Source: Butyrivibrio sp.
GTDB taxonomy: Bacteria; Bacillota; Clostridia; Lachnospirales; Lachnospiraceae
NCBI GenBank assembly: GCA_015056575.1
Contig: SVGA01000001.1
Span: 62,001 to 126,000, forward strand
Reading direction: 5' to 3'
DNA length: 64,000 nucleotides
Program-made: the position numbers and the translations under genes
The notes under the pieces: generated by a model
What the model was told of the DNA's origin: nothing
The model's database searches: none
What the model saw: only the letters and a program-made list of their open reading frames with translations
In this document: piece by piece, positions 55,014 to 63,471 of the stretch
How positions within the stretch are numbered: the stretch's first letter is position 1
Layout of the letters: the number at the start of each line of letters is the position of its first letter

Positions 55014-56213
55014 TTGAAAGTATTAGTTGCAGCAGACGCGCATTTGTATAGAACTTCAGACAATAAGGTATGGGCTAAGACTATTTACGGTTATGACTTT
55101 TGGAAACGATATCTGAGCGTATTTGATGAAGTTGTGGTTGTCGCACGAATAAAAGATGTCGATTATCTTGATTATGATAATTATATTTTATCAAGTGGAC
55201 CTAATGTGCAATTTGAAAAACTACCGATGGTTATTGGAAGTGTTAACCGGTTCATGTATCTTGCCAAGATGCCGCAGATAGAAAAGATTGCCAAAAGGAT
55301 AGTCCGTAATGTTGACTGTGCGGTTTTCAGAATGCCTGCGCTTATGGCTATTTTTGTTTATCGAGCATACGCAAAAACGGGAAAGCCATATTCTGTTGAA
55401 GCTGTAAGTAATCCCCAAAACATTATCGGAAAATCTATTATCTATAAAATGATAATGAGCCGCGGGATGAGAAAGTGCATCAGTAATGCTGACGGAGTTG
55501 CGTATGTTACGCAGCAGAGTATTCAGAAATCCTTTCCGTTTAGAGAGGGGGAAAAATCAAAAAGCGATCATAGCCGTTTTTCTACAGTGTTTACCTCAGC
55601 AGATATCAAAAACGATTTGTACTGTTTCAAAAGAGATTATAAATGTCACAAAGGGGCGTGGAAAATTATACATGTAGCCAACAGCATGAATTCGAAGCAT
55701 GATGATAAGGGGCATGTAAGCGCAATGGCTGTTGTTAAGATGCTGCGGGATCGTGGATATGATGTTGAACTGACTTTCGTTGGAGAAGGCATATATAGGG
55801 GGAAATACGAAAAGATGGCCAGGGATATGGGACTTACAGATGTTGTAAGATTTCATGGGTATGTCTCAAGAAAAGAAGATTTGTTTTTAATGCTTAAAAA
55901 CAGTGACGTTTTTTTGTTTCCATCTTTGAATGAGGGGCTTCCGCGAGTTTTAATCGAGGCGATGGCTACAGGGTTGCCATGTATTACCAGTAACGTTGGA
56001 GGTATCCCTGAGCTGATTTCTTCTGAGAATATGTTTATGCCTTTAGACACTGCCGGAATGGCAGATCGGTTGGCGTTTTTATTTGAGTCTCCGGATCAAT
56101 TGAATGCAATAGCTTATGAGAACTACAATACTGCCTTAAAGTATAGTCATGAAAAAGTTCAGCAAAAGAGAAAAGAATTCTATCAACACTTAAGAACATG
56201 TGTGGAAGGATGA
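55014..56213 (+). CDS. GT4-type glycosyltransferase (EPS island)
   Basis: About 399 residues with a TTG start just after GGAGGGG; an upstream TTG in frame would overlap that site. GT-B fold: the N-terminal domain starts MKVLVAADAHLYR and the C-terminal donor domain has HVANSMNSKHDDKG, VRFHGYVSRKEDL, DVFLFPSLNEGLPRVLIEAM and ITSNVGGIPEL, the GT4 glutamate pair. It is a retaining transferase and probably uses a nucleotide-sugar donor. Confidence 0.85.
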   Translation: MKVLVAADAHLYRTSDNKVWAKTIYGYDFWKRYLSVFDEVVVVARIKDVDYLDYDNYILSSGPNVQFEKLPMVIGSVNRFMYLAKMPQIEKIAKRIVRNVDCAVFRMPALMAIFVYRAYAKTGKPYSVEAVSNPQNIIGKSIIYKMIMSRGMRKCISNADGVAYVTQQSIQKSFPFREGEKSKSDHSRFSTVFTSADIKNDLYCFKRDYKCHKGAWKIIHVANSMNSKHDDKGHVSAMAVVKMLRDRGYDVELTFVGEGIYRGKYEKMARDMGLTDVVRFHGYVSRKEDLFLMLKNSDVFLFPSLNEGLPRVLIEAMATGLPCITSNVGGIPELISSENMFMPLDTAGMADRLAFLFESPDQLNAIAYENYNTALKYSHEKVQQKRKEFYQHLRTCVEG

Positions 56214-56225
56214 GGCGAAAAGAGT

Positions 56226-57371
56226 ATGCTTTATCTAATAGGCGCAGCGTTAGTATTTCTTTCTGTGTTAAAACCGTCCAATAAGAAATTGTTTATATTG
56301 ATTTCTTTATACATCATTTTTGTATTTGGATTTAACACCAGCAATCCTGATTATGGTGCATACAGACTGGCTTATATGAATCCCTACAGACAAGTGACGT
56401 CGATAAAGGAACCATTGTTTTTGTTTGTGTGCCGTTTGTTTTACAAATTATCTTTTGGTTATATCTGGTTCCGATTGATATTGGCTATAGTAACGGTAGC
56501 AATTCTCCAGTATTGTATTTTCAAATTGTCTCCCTACCCTAATATGGTATCTGTACTATTTGTGACTTATCCGTTTGCATTGTGCGTAGTACAGATTAGA
56601 AGTTTTGTTTCGTTATCTATTGTTGTGATGGGAATAACTTATTACCTTGAGCAAAGAGACAAGAAAAAGTCAGCCGTTGTATGGCTTCTTTTATTTATAA
56701 TAATAGCAGCGATGTTCCATTACTCAGCTATCATTTACTGCGTACTTTGTATTTCTGCGTGCAGAAAGACAAGCCATAGGTTGTTTCTGCTGGCGGTTAT
56801 TACCATTCTTTGGGGAATTGTGATAGATAATGCCAAGGGTATTATTGAAATAGCCAAAAAATTTGTTGATGAAACCAAGATCAACAGATATGTATCAAGC
56901 CCTTTCCAGGGGGGATTCTTTCGTTCCATATCCCTTGATTTAGCATTTTACACTATATTTATACGCTTGATAGTTGTAGGAGTTTGCGTTGTATACATGC
57001 TTTCCAGGCGTGATAGGCCAACAGAAAAGGCAGAGTACAAATTCCTAGATGATAACAACGTTATCTTCCGCATGCTGCTTTACACTACAATAGTATCATT
57101 GGCTTTGGAACTTGGCGTCAGTACCACCTATTCGCGAATAAGCAGACTTCCTCTGATATTGGCATATATACTGCTTTCAAGATATATTTATCGAAGCAAC
57201 GAGAATAAAGCAGCATTGTGGCTGACTGTTTTTATATATACATTTGTTTATGCTTATATCTCTTTTACTACACAAAAAACAGTATTAATGGGAGAGGAAA
57301 TGAATCAATTTAATGGTGTTTTCAGAGCGATTTTTGAGAACAATCTGGTATTAAAATATGTTCGAGGATGA
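56226..57371 (+). CDS. EpsG-family polysaccharide polymerase-like membrane protein
   Basis: 381 residues with about ten membrane segments. DYGAYRLAYMNP near the N-terminus and IRSFVSLSIVVMGITYY are typical of EpsG proteins, believed to polymerise EPS repeat units at the outer membrane face of Gram-positive cells. Between these is a cytoplasmic or extracellular loop with FVDETKINRYVSSPFQGGFF. It overlaps the next gene by 14 bp, if that gene starts at 57358. Confidence 0.82.
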   Translation: MLYLIGAALVFLSVLKPSNKKLFILISLYIIFVFGFNTSNPDYGAYRLAYMNPYRQVTSIKEPLFLFVCRLFYKLSFGYIWFRLILAIVTVAILQYCIFKLSPYPNMVSVLFVTYPFALCVVQIRSFVSLSIVVMGITYYLEQRDKKKSAVVWLLLFIIIAAMFHYSAIIYCVLCISACRKTSHRLFLLAVITILWGIVIDNAKGIIEIAKKFVDETKINRYVSSPFQGGFFRSISLDLAFYTIFIRLIVVGVCVVYMLSRRDRPTEKAEYKFLDDNNVIFRMLLYTTIVSLALELGVSTTYSRISRLPLILAYILLSRYIYRSNENKAALWLTVFIYTFVYAYISFTTQKTVLMGEEMNQFNGVFRAIFENNLVLKYVRG

Positions 57372-58377
57372 GCTGTACAGTTATGTAATGGTCTTACCTC
57401 AAATGGGTGACTATAATATTATGTTTGGCGGCGAGAAGAGGATAGATAATTACTCGACTCTTTTTGTGCTGCAGGAAAAAGAGCCGCTTATCCTTCATGC
57501 GCTTTTGTCGCCAAAACTAAATTTTATAAGAAATAATGAATTTGTAGATTCAATAATATGCAGGCTTGCAGAAAGATTCATTACAGGAGAATTAACACAA
57601 AATATCAGGGATGATCACAAGGAAAAGTGCTTCATAGTTCATAGCGGAGCCTATAAGCGATACGGTGATAAATTACTTGATTGCTTAAGAACTTATTATC
57701 CCGGGTGTTTTTGTATATGCTACTTTACTGATCTCATAGAAAAAACCGGAATGGATATATCAAGGGTGGCAGAGAACTATGATGCTGTTTGTTCTTTTGA
57801 CTTGGAGGATGCGCAAAAGAATGGTATATCATATTTGGACATGCCATTTGAATATTATGATCTTTCAATTGATGAAGGAGCAGATGAATATGATATTACA
57901 TATGTTGGAAGAGCAAAAGACCGGTTGGATGATATTGTTAAGGTCTATGAAAAGCTGAGTAAAGCAGGATGGAATTGTGATTTTCATATATATGGAGTGG
58001 CAAGAGAGAATCAGGTTTACGCAGATAAAATCAGGTACAACGAATTTATGCGGTTTGAAGAGGTTTTGAGGCATGTTGCAAAGTCAAAGTCAGTTTTAGA
58101 GATTTCTCAAAAGAATGCCTACTCACCAACTGTCAGGTACAAGGAAGCATTGTTGTATGGAAAGACTTTGTTTACGGATTCCGGAATGCTTGAAAACAGC
58201 AATATAGATAATGTTAAGTGGTATAAAAACATTAAAGATATAGATTTTGATAGGAGAATGCTCGAGTCGTACCCATACGAAAAATACAAGGAATTATTTG
58301 GTATAGAATGTTTTATTTCTGCAGTAAGTTTGATAGTGACGGAGAAAAGAGATGAGCCAGGAAATGCATTCGACTAA
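57358..58377 (+). CDS. Probable glycosyltransferase-like protein of unknown family (EPS island)
   Basis: 339 residues at most. The middle (EYDITYVGRAKDRLDDIVKVYEKL, then WNCDFHIYGV, SKSVLEISQKNAYSPTVRYKEALLYGK and LFTDS) follows the C-terminal half of GT-B enzymes, but the usual EGFG/EE motif is not clear, so catalytic identity is uncertain. No good ribosome binding site is seen before the ATG at 57358; the ATG at 57388 is an alternative. It overlaps the genes on both sides, which indicates tight coupling within the EPS operon. Confidence 0.65.
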   Translation: MFEDELYSYVMVLPQMGDYNIMFGGEKRIDNYSTLFVLQEKEPLILHALLSPKLNFIRNNEFVDSIICRLAERFITGELTQNIRDDHKEKCFIVHSGAYKRYGDKLLDCLRTYYPGCFCICYFTDLIEKTGMDISRVAENYDAVCSFDLEDAQKNGISYLDMPFEYYDLSIDEGADEYDITYVGRAKDRLDDIVKVYEKLSKAGWNCDFHIYGVARENQVYADKIRYNEFMRFEEVLRHVAKSKSVLEISQKNAYSPTVRYKEALLYGKTLFTDSGMLENSNIDNVKWYKNIKDIDFDRRMLESYPYEKYKELFGIECFISAVSLIVTEKRDEPGNAFD

Positions 58378-59773
58378 TACCCAATCTAAAAATGCAGCAT
58401 TTTGGTTTGTTATTGCAAATGTCGCTATAAAGATGGTCAGCTTCGTTACGGTAATAGTTCTTACAAGAATAATAGCTGTAGATGAGTATGGCAAATACAG
58501 TGTGTTTAATTCTTATAAAGAAATTTTGTTTTTATTTGCTTCTTTTTCTTTATATAATGGAGCCTATCTAAGAGGACTGCTGTATTTTAAGGAAGATAAA
58601 GAAGCTTTGCTTCATAGTATTATTGCTGTTTCGGCGGTGTTAACGACTATTGAAGCGGTCTTGTTATTTGCCTTTAGAAACAGCTTGTTTGGTATCGTTG
58701 GACTGAGCATCAGGACCTATATTGCATTAGTGTTGTTGTTTTATGCTGCGCCTGCATTGAATTGCTGGATAGTATATAACAGATTTGAATACAAATACAA
58801 AACTGCAATAGTTGTTCTGGTCCTTTATAATGCGGTCCCTCTTATCGCAACAGTATTGTCGACCATACTAATATCAAACACGGCGGATACAGCCATAATG
58901 GCGTATTTAATTTCACAAAGTATAATCTGCATTCCTTTTTTGTTGAAAAGCATTAGCTTTAAGTCTTTGGCTGCTGATGCTGCCAAGATCAGAGATATAG
59001 TTAAATATAGCCTGACTTATCAGATTCCTCTTGTTTTTCATGCATTATCCTACTATCTACTGGCTCAGTCCGATAGAATGATGATTTCGCAAATGGCAGG
59101 GAATGATAAAGCGGGAATATATTCTTTGGCATATGGTGTGGCAAGCATGCTTACTATATTTCAAGTGTCTTTGCAGCAGGGTTTCCAGCCAAACAGACTT
59201 AGGCAAATTGAGAATAATGCCTGGGCCGGGTTCAGAAAAGATTCTTCATATATCATGTATGTTTTGACCACAATTGTAGTATTGTTTAACGTGGCTTTTC
59301 ATGATATATACCGTATTGTTTTTTCCGAATACTACATGGAAGGAATGGGCATTGTCCCTATTGTTTCGGCAAGTGTAGTGTTTATGGGGGCGTATTCATT
59401 CTACATTGATGTTGAAACCTACTACCATAAAACCAGAAACGTAGCTGCAGCAACAGTGCTATGCGCTATATTAAATATGATTTTGAATTATGTCTTTATA
59501 GGTTACTATGGCTATATAGCCTGCGCATATACGACATTAATATGTTACGCGCTATTGGCATTAATTCATTTATGTTTTGCAACAAAAATCCTAAAACAAT
59601 CCGGTGTTCAGGAAAGAATCATTATCCTGAAAGATCACCTGATATGTATTGTTTGTCTGCTATTAAGTATAGCTGTGTCGATTGTGTTTGCTGATTCTAT
59701 GATCAGGTACCTGTTCATGGTGGGAGTGATAGTGGTTGTATGGATTCAAAGAAAAAGATTGTTTTTGCTATAG
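58352..59773 (+). CDS. Wzx-type polysaccharide flippase (MOP superfamily)
   Basis: 473 residues with 12-14 membrane segments. The start (NAAFWFVIANVAIKMVSFVTVIVLTRII, then DEYGKYSVFNSY) and the midpoint (YSLTYQIPLVFHALSYYLLAQSDRMMI, AGIYSLAYGVASM) are typical of polysaccharide exporters. It would flip the lipid-linked repeat unit to the outer face for EpsG-type polymerisation. GGAGAAAAGAG precedes the ATG. It overlaps the neighbouring genes by 26 and 34 bp. Confidence 0.88.
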   Translation: MSQEMHSTNTQSKNAAFWFVIANVAIKMVSFVTVIVLTRIIAVDEYGKYSVFNSYKEILFLFASFSLYNGAYLRGLLYFKEDKEALLHSIIAVSAVLTTIEAVLLFAFRNSLFGIVGLSIRTYIALVLLFYAAPALNCWIVYNRFEYKYKTAIVVLVLYNAVPLIATVLSTILISNTADTAIMAYLISQSIICIPFLLKSISFKSLAADAAKIRDIVKYSLTYQIPLVFHALSYYLLAQSDRMMISQMAGNDKAGIYSLAYGVASMLTIFQVSLQQGFQPNRLRQIENNAWAGFRKDSSYIMYVLTTIVVLFNVAFHDIYRIVFSEYYMEGMGIVPIVSASVVFMGAYSFYIDVETYYHKTRNVAAATVLCAILNMILNYVFIGYYGYIACAYTTLICYALLALIHLCFATKILKQSGVQERIIILKDHLICIVCLLLSIAVSIVFADSMIRYLFMVGVIVVVWIQRKRLFLL

Positions 59774-60831
59774 ATACGAATATGCCGGGTGGAGCGGAGC
59801 GAGTAGTAGTAAATCTGGCGAATCAAATGGCCAAAATGGGAATAGATACTACGATTATCAATTCTGATAATGGTTCATGCTTTTTCGAAGTTGATAAAGA
59901 AGTATCTGTGGTTAAGATGAATCTGCATAATGGCGTCAACTATGCAGGCAGGGCGCTGCGCTTTGCGAAGAAAACGGCATTTTTGAAAAGATATTTTAAG
60001 CGCGAGGATCCTGACCTTGTTATTGCCTTTCTTCCCAATATGGAGATCCCTGCTATAATTGCCGGTTTTATTTCGGGGAAAAAGGTGTTCACATCTATCA
60101 GGAGCAGTCTTGATGCATATCCGTTCTGGGTGTCGCTGTTTAGAAGAATAGCATATCCCCATATTGGCGGTGTGGTATTGCAGAGTCAGAAAGTATATGA
60201 CGATCTGTGCATTCCCGGGACAAATAAAACAGTAATACCTAATCCGATATCTGTCGGTATACGAAGGTCAGAAATGATACCTGCGCTATCCGAAAGGAAC
60301 AACCATATAGTAAATGTGGGGAGACTTATCGGGTTCAAGAACCATGAATTACTGATTGATGCGTTCGATGAATTGGCAGATATATATCCCGGTTATGAAC
60401 TTCATATATACGGAGATGGAGAATTGTGGGATCAGCTGAGTGACAGAATCAAAAGTAAAAGGAACTCATCGAATATAATGCTGCATCATTCGGAGAGCAA
60501 TGTAATAGAAAAAAACAGATGCGCCAGAATGTTTGTCTCTGCTTCCGAAACAGAAGGGTTTCCGAATGCGGTAGTAGAGGCTATGGCAAGCGGAATTCCT
60601 ATATTATGTGCAAGTTTTGATAAAGATGTTGTGAGTTCAATAATACATAACGGAGATAATGGCATTGTTTGCGAGATTTCCTGTGACGATCTTGTTGCCA
60701 AAATGCAGCAAATGCTGGAAATGTCAGAAACACAGACAGATGCTTTGGTTAAAAGTGCAATAGAATCGTGCCAAAAGTATGGGATAGAAGAAATCACAAA
60801 TCAGTGGCTTGAGTTTGTATATGGACATTAA
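59740..60831 (+). CDS. GT4-type glycosyltransferase (end of EPS island)
   Basis: 363 residues, GT-B fold. IDTNMPGGAERVVVNLANQM at the N-terminus is the glycine-rich acceptor loop. The C-terminal donor part has NVGRLIGFKNHELLIDAF, HIYGDGELWDQL and FVSASETEGFPNAVVEAMASGIP. It probably adds a sugar to the EPS unit. It starts within the flippase gene and ends the island; codon use and A+T content match the island. Confidence 0.88.
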   Translation: MDSKKKIVFAIDTNMPGGAERVVVNLANQMAKMGIDTTIINSDNGSCFFEVDKEVSVVKMNLHNGVNYAGRALRFAKKTAFLKRYFKREDPDLVIAFLPNMEIPAIIAGFISGKKVFTSIRSSLDAYPFWVSLFRRIAYPHIGGVVLQSQKVYDDLCIPGTNKTVIPNPISVGIRRSEMIPALSERNNHIVNVGRLIGFKNHELLIDAFDELADIYPGYELHIYGDGELWDQLSDRIKSKRNSSNIMLHHSESNVIEKNRCARMFVSASETEGFPNAVVEAMASGIPILCASFDKDVVSSIIHNGDNGIVCEISCDDLVAKMQQMLEMSETQTDALVKSAIESCQKYGIEEITNQWLEFVYGH

Positions 60832-60895
60832 GCAAAAACTAAAATGTCGCCCCTGAGGATATAATGGAATTGTGATGAATTAAGGTGGAGAACTC

Positions 60896-61612
60896 ATGAA
60901 TTATCACGTTAACATAAACGGAATAGATGTGGATGCCCACTATAGCCCGGAAGCGGTAGAAGAGATTTTTAAGCCGCTTCTTTTGCGTCTTGCGAAGCTT
61001 TGCTCATCTAAAGGCAGGCGCCTTTTGGTGATGCTGGCTGCGCCTCCCGGGGCCGGGAAGAGTACCCTGGTGAGCTTTCTTGAATATTTGGGAAAAGAGA
61101 TGAAACTGGAATACAAGGTTCAGGCAATAGGCATGGACGGCTTTCACAGAAGGCAGGAGTATCTCACCTCCCACACGATGACAGTAGACGGCAGGGAAAT
61201 ACCTATGGTTGAAGTTAAGGGATGTCCTGAGACTTTTGATCTTGAGAAACTTAGAAGCCGGATAGAAGGCGTTCTTAAGGGAACTGCTAATACCTGGCCC
61301 AGCTACGACAGGCATCTTCACAATCCTGTGGAGGATGCCATAAAGATTGATGCTGATATTCTGCTGTTGGAAGGCAATTACCTTTTGCTTGATGAGCCGG
61401 GATGGAACAGTCTTTCAGAGCTTGCGGACTATACTGTTTCAATAACTGCGGCCCCTGATATACTTAGAGAGCGACTAATAGATCGCAAGGAAAAGAGCGG
61501 CAACAGCCGCGAAAAAGCAGAGCAGTTTGTGGATTTCAGCGACATGCGAAATGTCAGGCTGTGCCTTGAACATACCAAAGAGGCTGATTTGAAGTTGACA
61601 AAAATATATTGA
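60896..61612 (+). CDS. P-loop nucleoside/nucleotide kinase family protein
   Basis: 238 residues. Walker A is APPGAGKS (49-56). GMDGFHRRQEYL and GCPETFDLEKL, then WPSYDRHLHNPVEDAI and LLLEGNYLLLDEPGW are the hallmarks of the uridine kinase/pantothenate kinase-like group sometimes called FrcK or YfdG-type. It phosphorylates a sugar, nucleoside or pantothenate-like substrate with ATP; which one cannot be told. GGTGGAG precedes the ATG. It is outside the EPS operon and has a -10-like TATAAT at 60860-60865. Confidence 0.82.
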   Translation: MNYHVNINGIDVDAHYSPEAVEEIFKPLLLRLAKLCSSKGRRLLVMLAAPPGAGKSTLVSFLEYLGKEMKLEYKVQAIGMDGFHRRQEYLTSHTMTVDGREIPMVEVKGCPETFDLEKLRSRIEGVLKGTANTWPSYDRHLHNPVEDAIKIDADILLLEGNYLLLDEPGWNSLSELADYTVSITAAPDILRERLIDRKEKSGNSREKAEQFVDFSDMRNVRLCLEHTKEADLKLTKIY

Positions 61613-61642
61613 AATGTTGAAGGATTAACGGAAAAAGAAAGA

Positions 61643-61671
61643 TTGCACAACAAACGTATGTTCGATATAAT
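61643..61671 (+). promoter_or_regulatory. Promoter of the type I toxin transcript
   Basis: TTGCAC (61643-61648), 17 bp, TATAAT (61666-61671). The predicted transcript starts near 61678, just before the GCTACC hairpin. Confidence 0.7.
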
Positions 61672-61682
61672 TATGTTTGGGT

Positions 61683-61715
61683 GCTACCATTCACGGTAGG
61701 CGGTTGGCTCTTTTG
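61683..61715 (+). ncRNA. 5' structured leader of the toxin mRNA
   Basis: GCTACC, ATTCAC, GGTAGG forms a hairpin, followed by GGCGGTTGGCTCTTTTG (61699-61715). This can pair with CAAAAAAGACCGCC at 61896-61909 downstream, so the mRNA ends can fold together. A related inverted copy (GAGCCAACCGTCTATCGGTA, then GC) is at about 61951-61976 and starts the antisense RNA. Confidence 0.5.
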
Positions 61716-61789
61716 CCGGATAAAACATCCGAGAACTCTCTGTGTTTTGGGAGGGATACGTATGAGAAATCCAGAAAGAAGGGGCCTTG

Positions 61790-61885
61790 ATGCTGGAGTC
61801 AGTCATTACCGGTATAAGTATTGTTGTCACACTTTTGAGTATTGCTGTGACGCTATACAGTATTTATATCACGATAAAGAAATAA
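61790..61885 (+). CDS. Small hydrophobic peptide, probable type I toxin (holin-like)
   Basis: 31 residues: a short N-terminus (MLESVITG), one hydrophobic helix of about 20 residues, and a lysine tail (TIKK). AAGGGG lies 5 nt before the ATG. This size and shape match the putative holin-like toxin family of Firmicutes type I systems, which depolarise the membrane. An upstream out-of-frame ATG at 61762 with a strong GGGAGGG site opens a 52-codon frame across the toxin gene and may act as a regulatory leader, like mok for hok. No family search was possible. Confidence 0.55.
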   Translation: MLESVITGISIVVTLLSIAVTLYSIYITIKK

Positions 61886-61895
61886 TCTATGACAT

Positions 61896-61985
61896 CAAAA
61901 AAGACCGCCCCAAACTCTGACAAAGTTAGCGATCTTTTTTGATTGAAACTATTGTTTGAGCCAACCGTCTATCGGTAGCGCTCTT
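61896..61985 (-). ncRNA. Probable antisense antitoxin RNA
   Basis: A minus-strand promoter TTGAAA (62020-62015), 16 bp, TATTAT (61998-61993) points towards the toxin gene. The RNA would begin near 61986 with GCTACCGATAGACGGTTGGC and end in the hairpin shared with the toxin mRNA, giving complementary 3' ends. Confidence 0.45.
61897..61940. terminator. Bidirectional terminator shared by toxin mRNA and antisense RNA
   Basis: AAAAAAGACCGC pairs with GCGATCTTTTTT (one mismatch), with an inner AACT / AGTT pair. The A-run and T-run make it work from both sides. Confidence 0.75.
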
Positions 61986-62048
61986 TGATAATATAATAGC
62001 ATAAGCGGAGATATTTTCAATCTATGAATCGTAAAACATATTGTTACC

Positions 62049-62089
62049 CTTCACAGTTTAGCGCTCGGAGCTGGCGCTGAACTGTGAAG
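62049..62089. repeat. Long 16-bp stem hairpin
   Basis: CTTCACAGTTTAGCGC (62049-62064) pairs with GCGCTGAACTGTGAAG (62074-62089), 16 bp with one G-U, loop TCGGAGCTG. No T-run follows. It may be a dispersed palindromic element; its right end is 10 bp from the next promoter. Confidence 0.65.
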
Positions 62090-62099
62090 CAGCGCAGGT

Positions 62100-62128
62100 T
62101 TGACTCTATACTTCCCTAGAAGTATAAT
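62100..62128 (+). promoter_or_regulatory. Consensus promoter of the DUF3990/XRE pair
   Basis: TTGACT (62100-62105), 17 bp, TATAAT (62123-62128). Confidence 0.85.
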
Positions 62129-62151
62129 TATTATACTTCCACAGAAGTATA
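62107..62151. promoter_or_regulatory. Double palindromic operator
   Basis: TATACTTC-CCTA-GAAGTATA (62107-62126) and TATACTTC-CACA-GAAGTATA (62132-62151) are two 20-bp sites with perfect 8-bp arms, 25 bp apart. The first covers the spacer and -10 box, the second the transcription start, ideal for autorepression by the HTH protein encoded downstream. Confidence 0.85.
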
Positions 62152-62161
62152 GGAGTGCGTT

Positions 62162-62842
62162 ATGATCTTATATCACGGTTCTACACAAATAGTGAATAAG
62201 CCGATTTATGGCGAGGGCAGATCAGACAATGACTATGGCCGTGGCTTTTATTGTACTGAAGACATTGAGCTTGCAAAAGAGTGGGCGGCTATAAGCGCCA
62301 AAGGCGGATTTGTTAATGAGTACTCGCTGAATGCGGATGGCTTAAAATGCCTGAATTTGAATGATGGTAAGTATCATATTCTTAATTGGCTTGCGCTTCT
62401 TATGAGTAACCGAACGGTTCGGGTTACCAATCCTGTGGAAAAGCGCGGTATAGATTTTGTTGTTTCCAACTATCTTCCTGATGTCAGCAGAAGCGATCTG
62501 ATCATTGGATATCGTGCGGATGATTCTTATTTCTCTTTTTCGAGAGCATTTCTCAGTAATACCATAACGATACAGCAACTGGCTCATGCTATGAAATACG
62601 GGGACTTGGGATTGCAGGTTATGCTTAGGAGCAAAAAGGCTTTTGGAGCAATCTCTTTTGTTCAATCTTATTCAGTAGACGGTAAGCTTTATTATCCCAG
62701 GAGATTAAAACGTGATACCGATGCAAGAAATGCATTTCGCGAGCTGTTGGAAAAGGAAGACAGAGAAGGAATATATCTGAGTGACATCATGAGAAGGGGG
62801 ATAGAAGATGACGACACCGGCTTTTTCAGAACTTTATCTTGA
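62162..62842 (+). CDS. DUF3990-type ADP-ribosyltransferase-like toxin
   Basis: 226 residues. The N-terminus ILYHGSTQIV, then DYGRGFYCTEDIELAKEWA, is the signature of DUF3990, a member of the ADP-ribosyltransferase superfamily that binds NAD with a YHGS-type strand. The rest (NWLALLMSNR, then VVSNYLPDV and IGYRADDSYFSFSRAFL) also fits that family. AGGAGTGCGTT precedes the ATG. The XRE gene overlaps its 3' end by 35 bp, so this is probably the toxin of a type II pair. The target (protein, RNA or DNA) is unknown. Confidence 0.75.
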   Translation: MILYHGSTQIVNKPIYGEGRSDNDYGRGFYCTEDIELAKEWAAISAKGGFVNEYSLNADGLKCLNLNDGKYHILNWLALLMSNRTVRVTNPVEKRGIDFVVSNYLPDVSRSDLIIGYRADDSYFSFSRAFLSNTITIQQLAHAMKYGDLGLQVMLRSKKAFGAISFVQSYSVDGKLYYPRRLKRDTDARNAFRELLEKEDREGIYLSDIMRRGIEDDDTGFFRTLS

Positions 62843-63458
62843 TGATGCTATGCGCAATTTGGGGGAGATGACTGAGTATACCGTGCTCGTTACCCCGGAA
62901 ATAGGATTGGAAGAATTGTTCAGAATGTTTACCATAAGCGGCTATGCCGATCGTTTTGAGCATGGCGATCCTGCTGTTGTCAGTGGAATGTCGGGTACTG
63001 AGTTGCATCACAGAATAGTGGACAAATGCTACGGAGAGTACAAAAAATGGCCCCCTGCCTTGGTTAAGTATGATACTGAGGCTGAATACTGGTATGGGTA
63101 TATCCTGGCGTATGTCCAATGGAGACTTGGATGCACTTTTTCAGATATACTTGAAAAAGTAACTTTTGATGCTCTGGCTAGATTATATCCTGCGCTACAT
63201 ACCGTTTCGGAAGAAAGAGCCTTCGCCGAAATCGAGAAGATGATGAATGCTTCGGAGAATCAGACCACAAGGCTTCAGGAATATAGAAAGAGAATGGGCC
63301 TATCTCAAAAAGAGTTAGCTGATGCTTCGGGAGTCAATATCAGGACGCTTCAGCAATATGAGATAAGGGACAAGGATATAAACCGTGCTTCTACCGATAA
63401 GATCATTTCTTTGGCGAAGGTTTTGAAGTGTGCGCCTGAAGACATAATGGAACTGTGA
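62808..63458 (+). CDS. Antitoxin-like protein with C-terminal XRE HTH domain
   Basis: 216 residues. The N-terminal ~60 residues (LDDAMRNLGEMTEYTVLV, then FRMFTISGYADRFEHGDPAVVSGMSG) look like a DUF3791-type or ART-partner domain. The middle has YGYILAYVQWRLGCTFSDIL. The C-terminal ~65 residues are a lambda-repressor HTH (QEYRKRMGLSQKELADASGV, then RTLQQYEIRDKDINRAS). It probably neutralises the DUF3990 protein and represses the operon by binding the palindromes at 62107-62151. The ATG at 62808 lies within the toxin gene. Confidence 0.78.
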   Translation: MTTPAFSELYLDDAMRNLGEMTEYTVLVTPEIGLEELFRMFTISGYADRFEHGDPAVVSGMSGTELHHRIVDKCYGEYKKWPPALVKYDTEAEYWYGYILAYVQWRLGCTFSDILEKVTFDALARLYPALHTVSEERAFAEIEKMMNASENQTTRLQEYRKRMGLSQKELADASGVNIRTLQQYEIRDKDINRASTDKIISLAKVLKCAPEDIMEL

Positions 63459-63471
63459 CAAGCACTTTCCC

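Noticed and set aside
61681..61920. 79-codon plus-strand frame as a normal protein
   Set aside because: It covers the structured leader and the hydrophobic small ORF in another frame; only its part from 61762 has a ribosome binding site, kept as a possible leader ORF.
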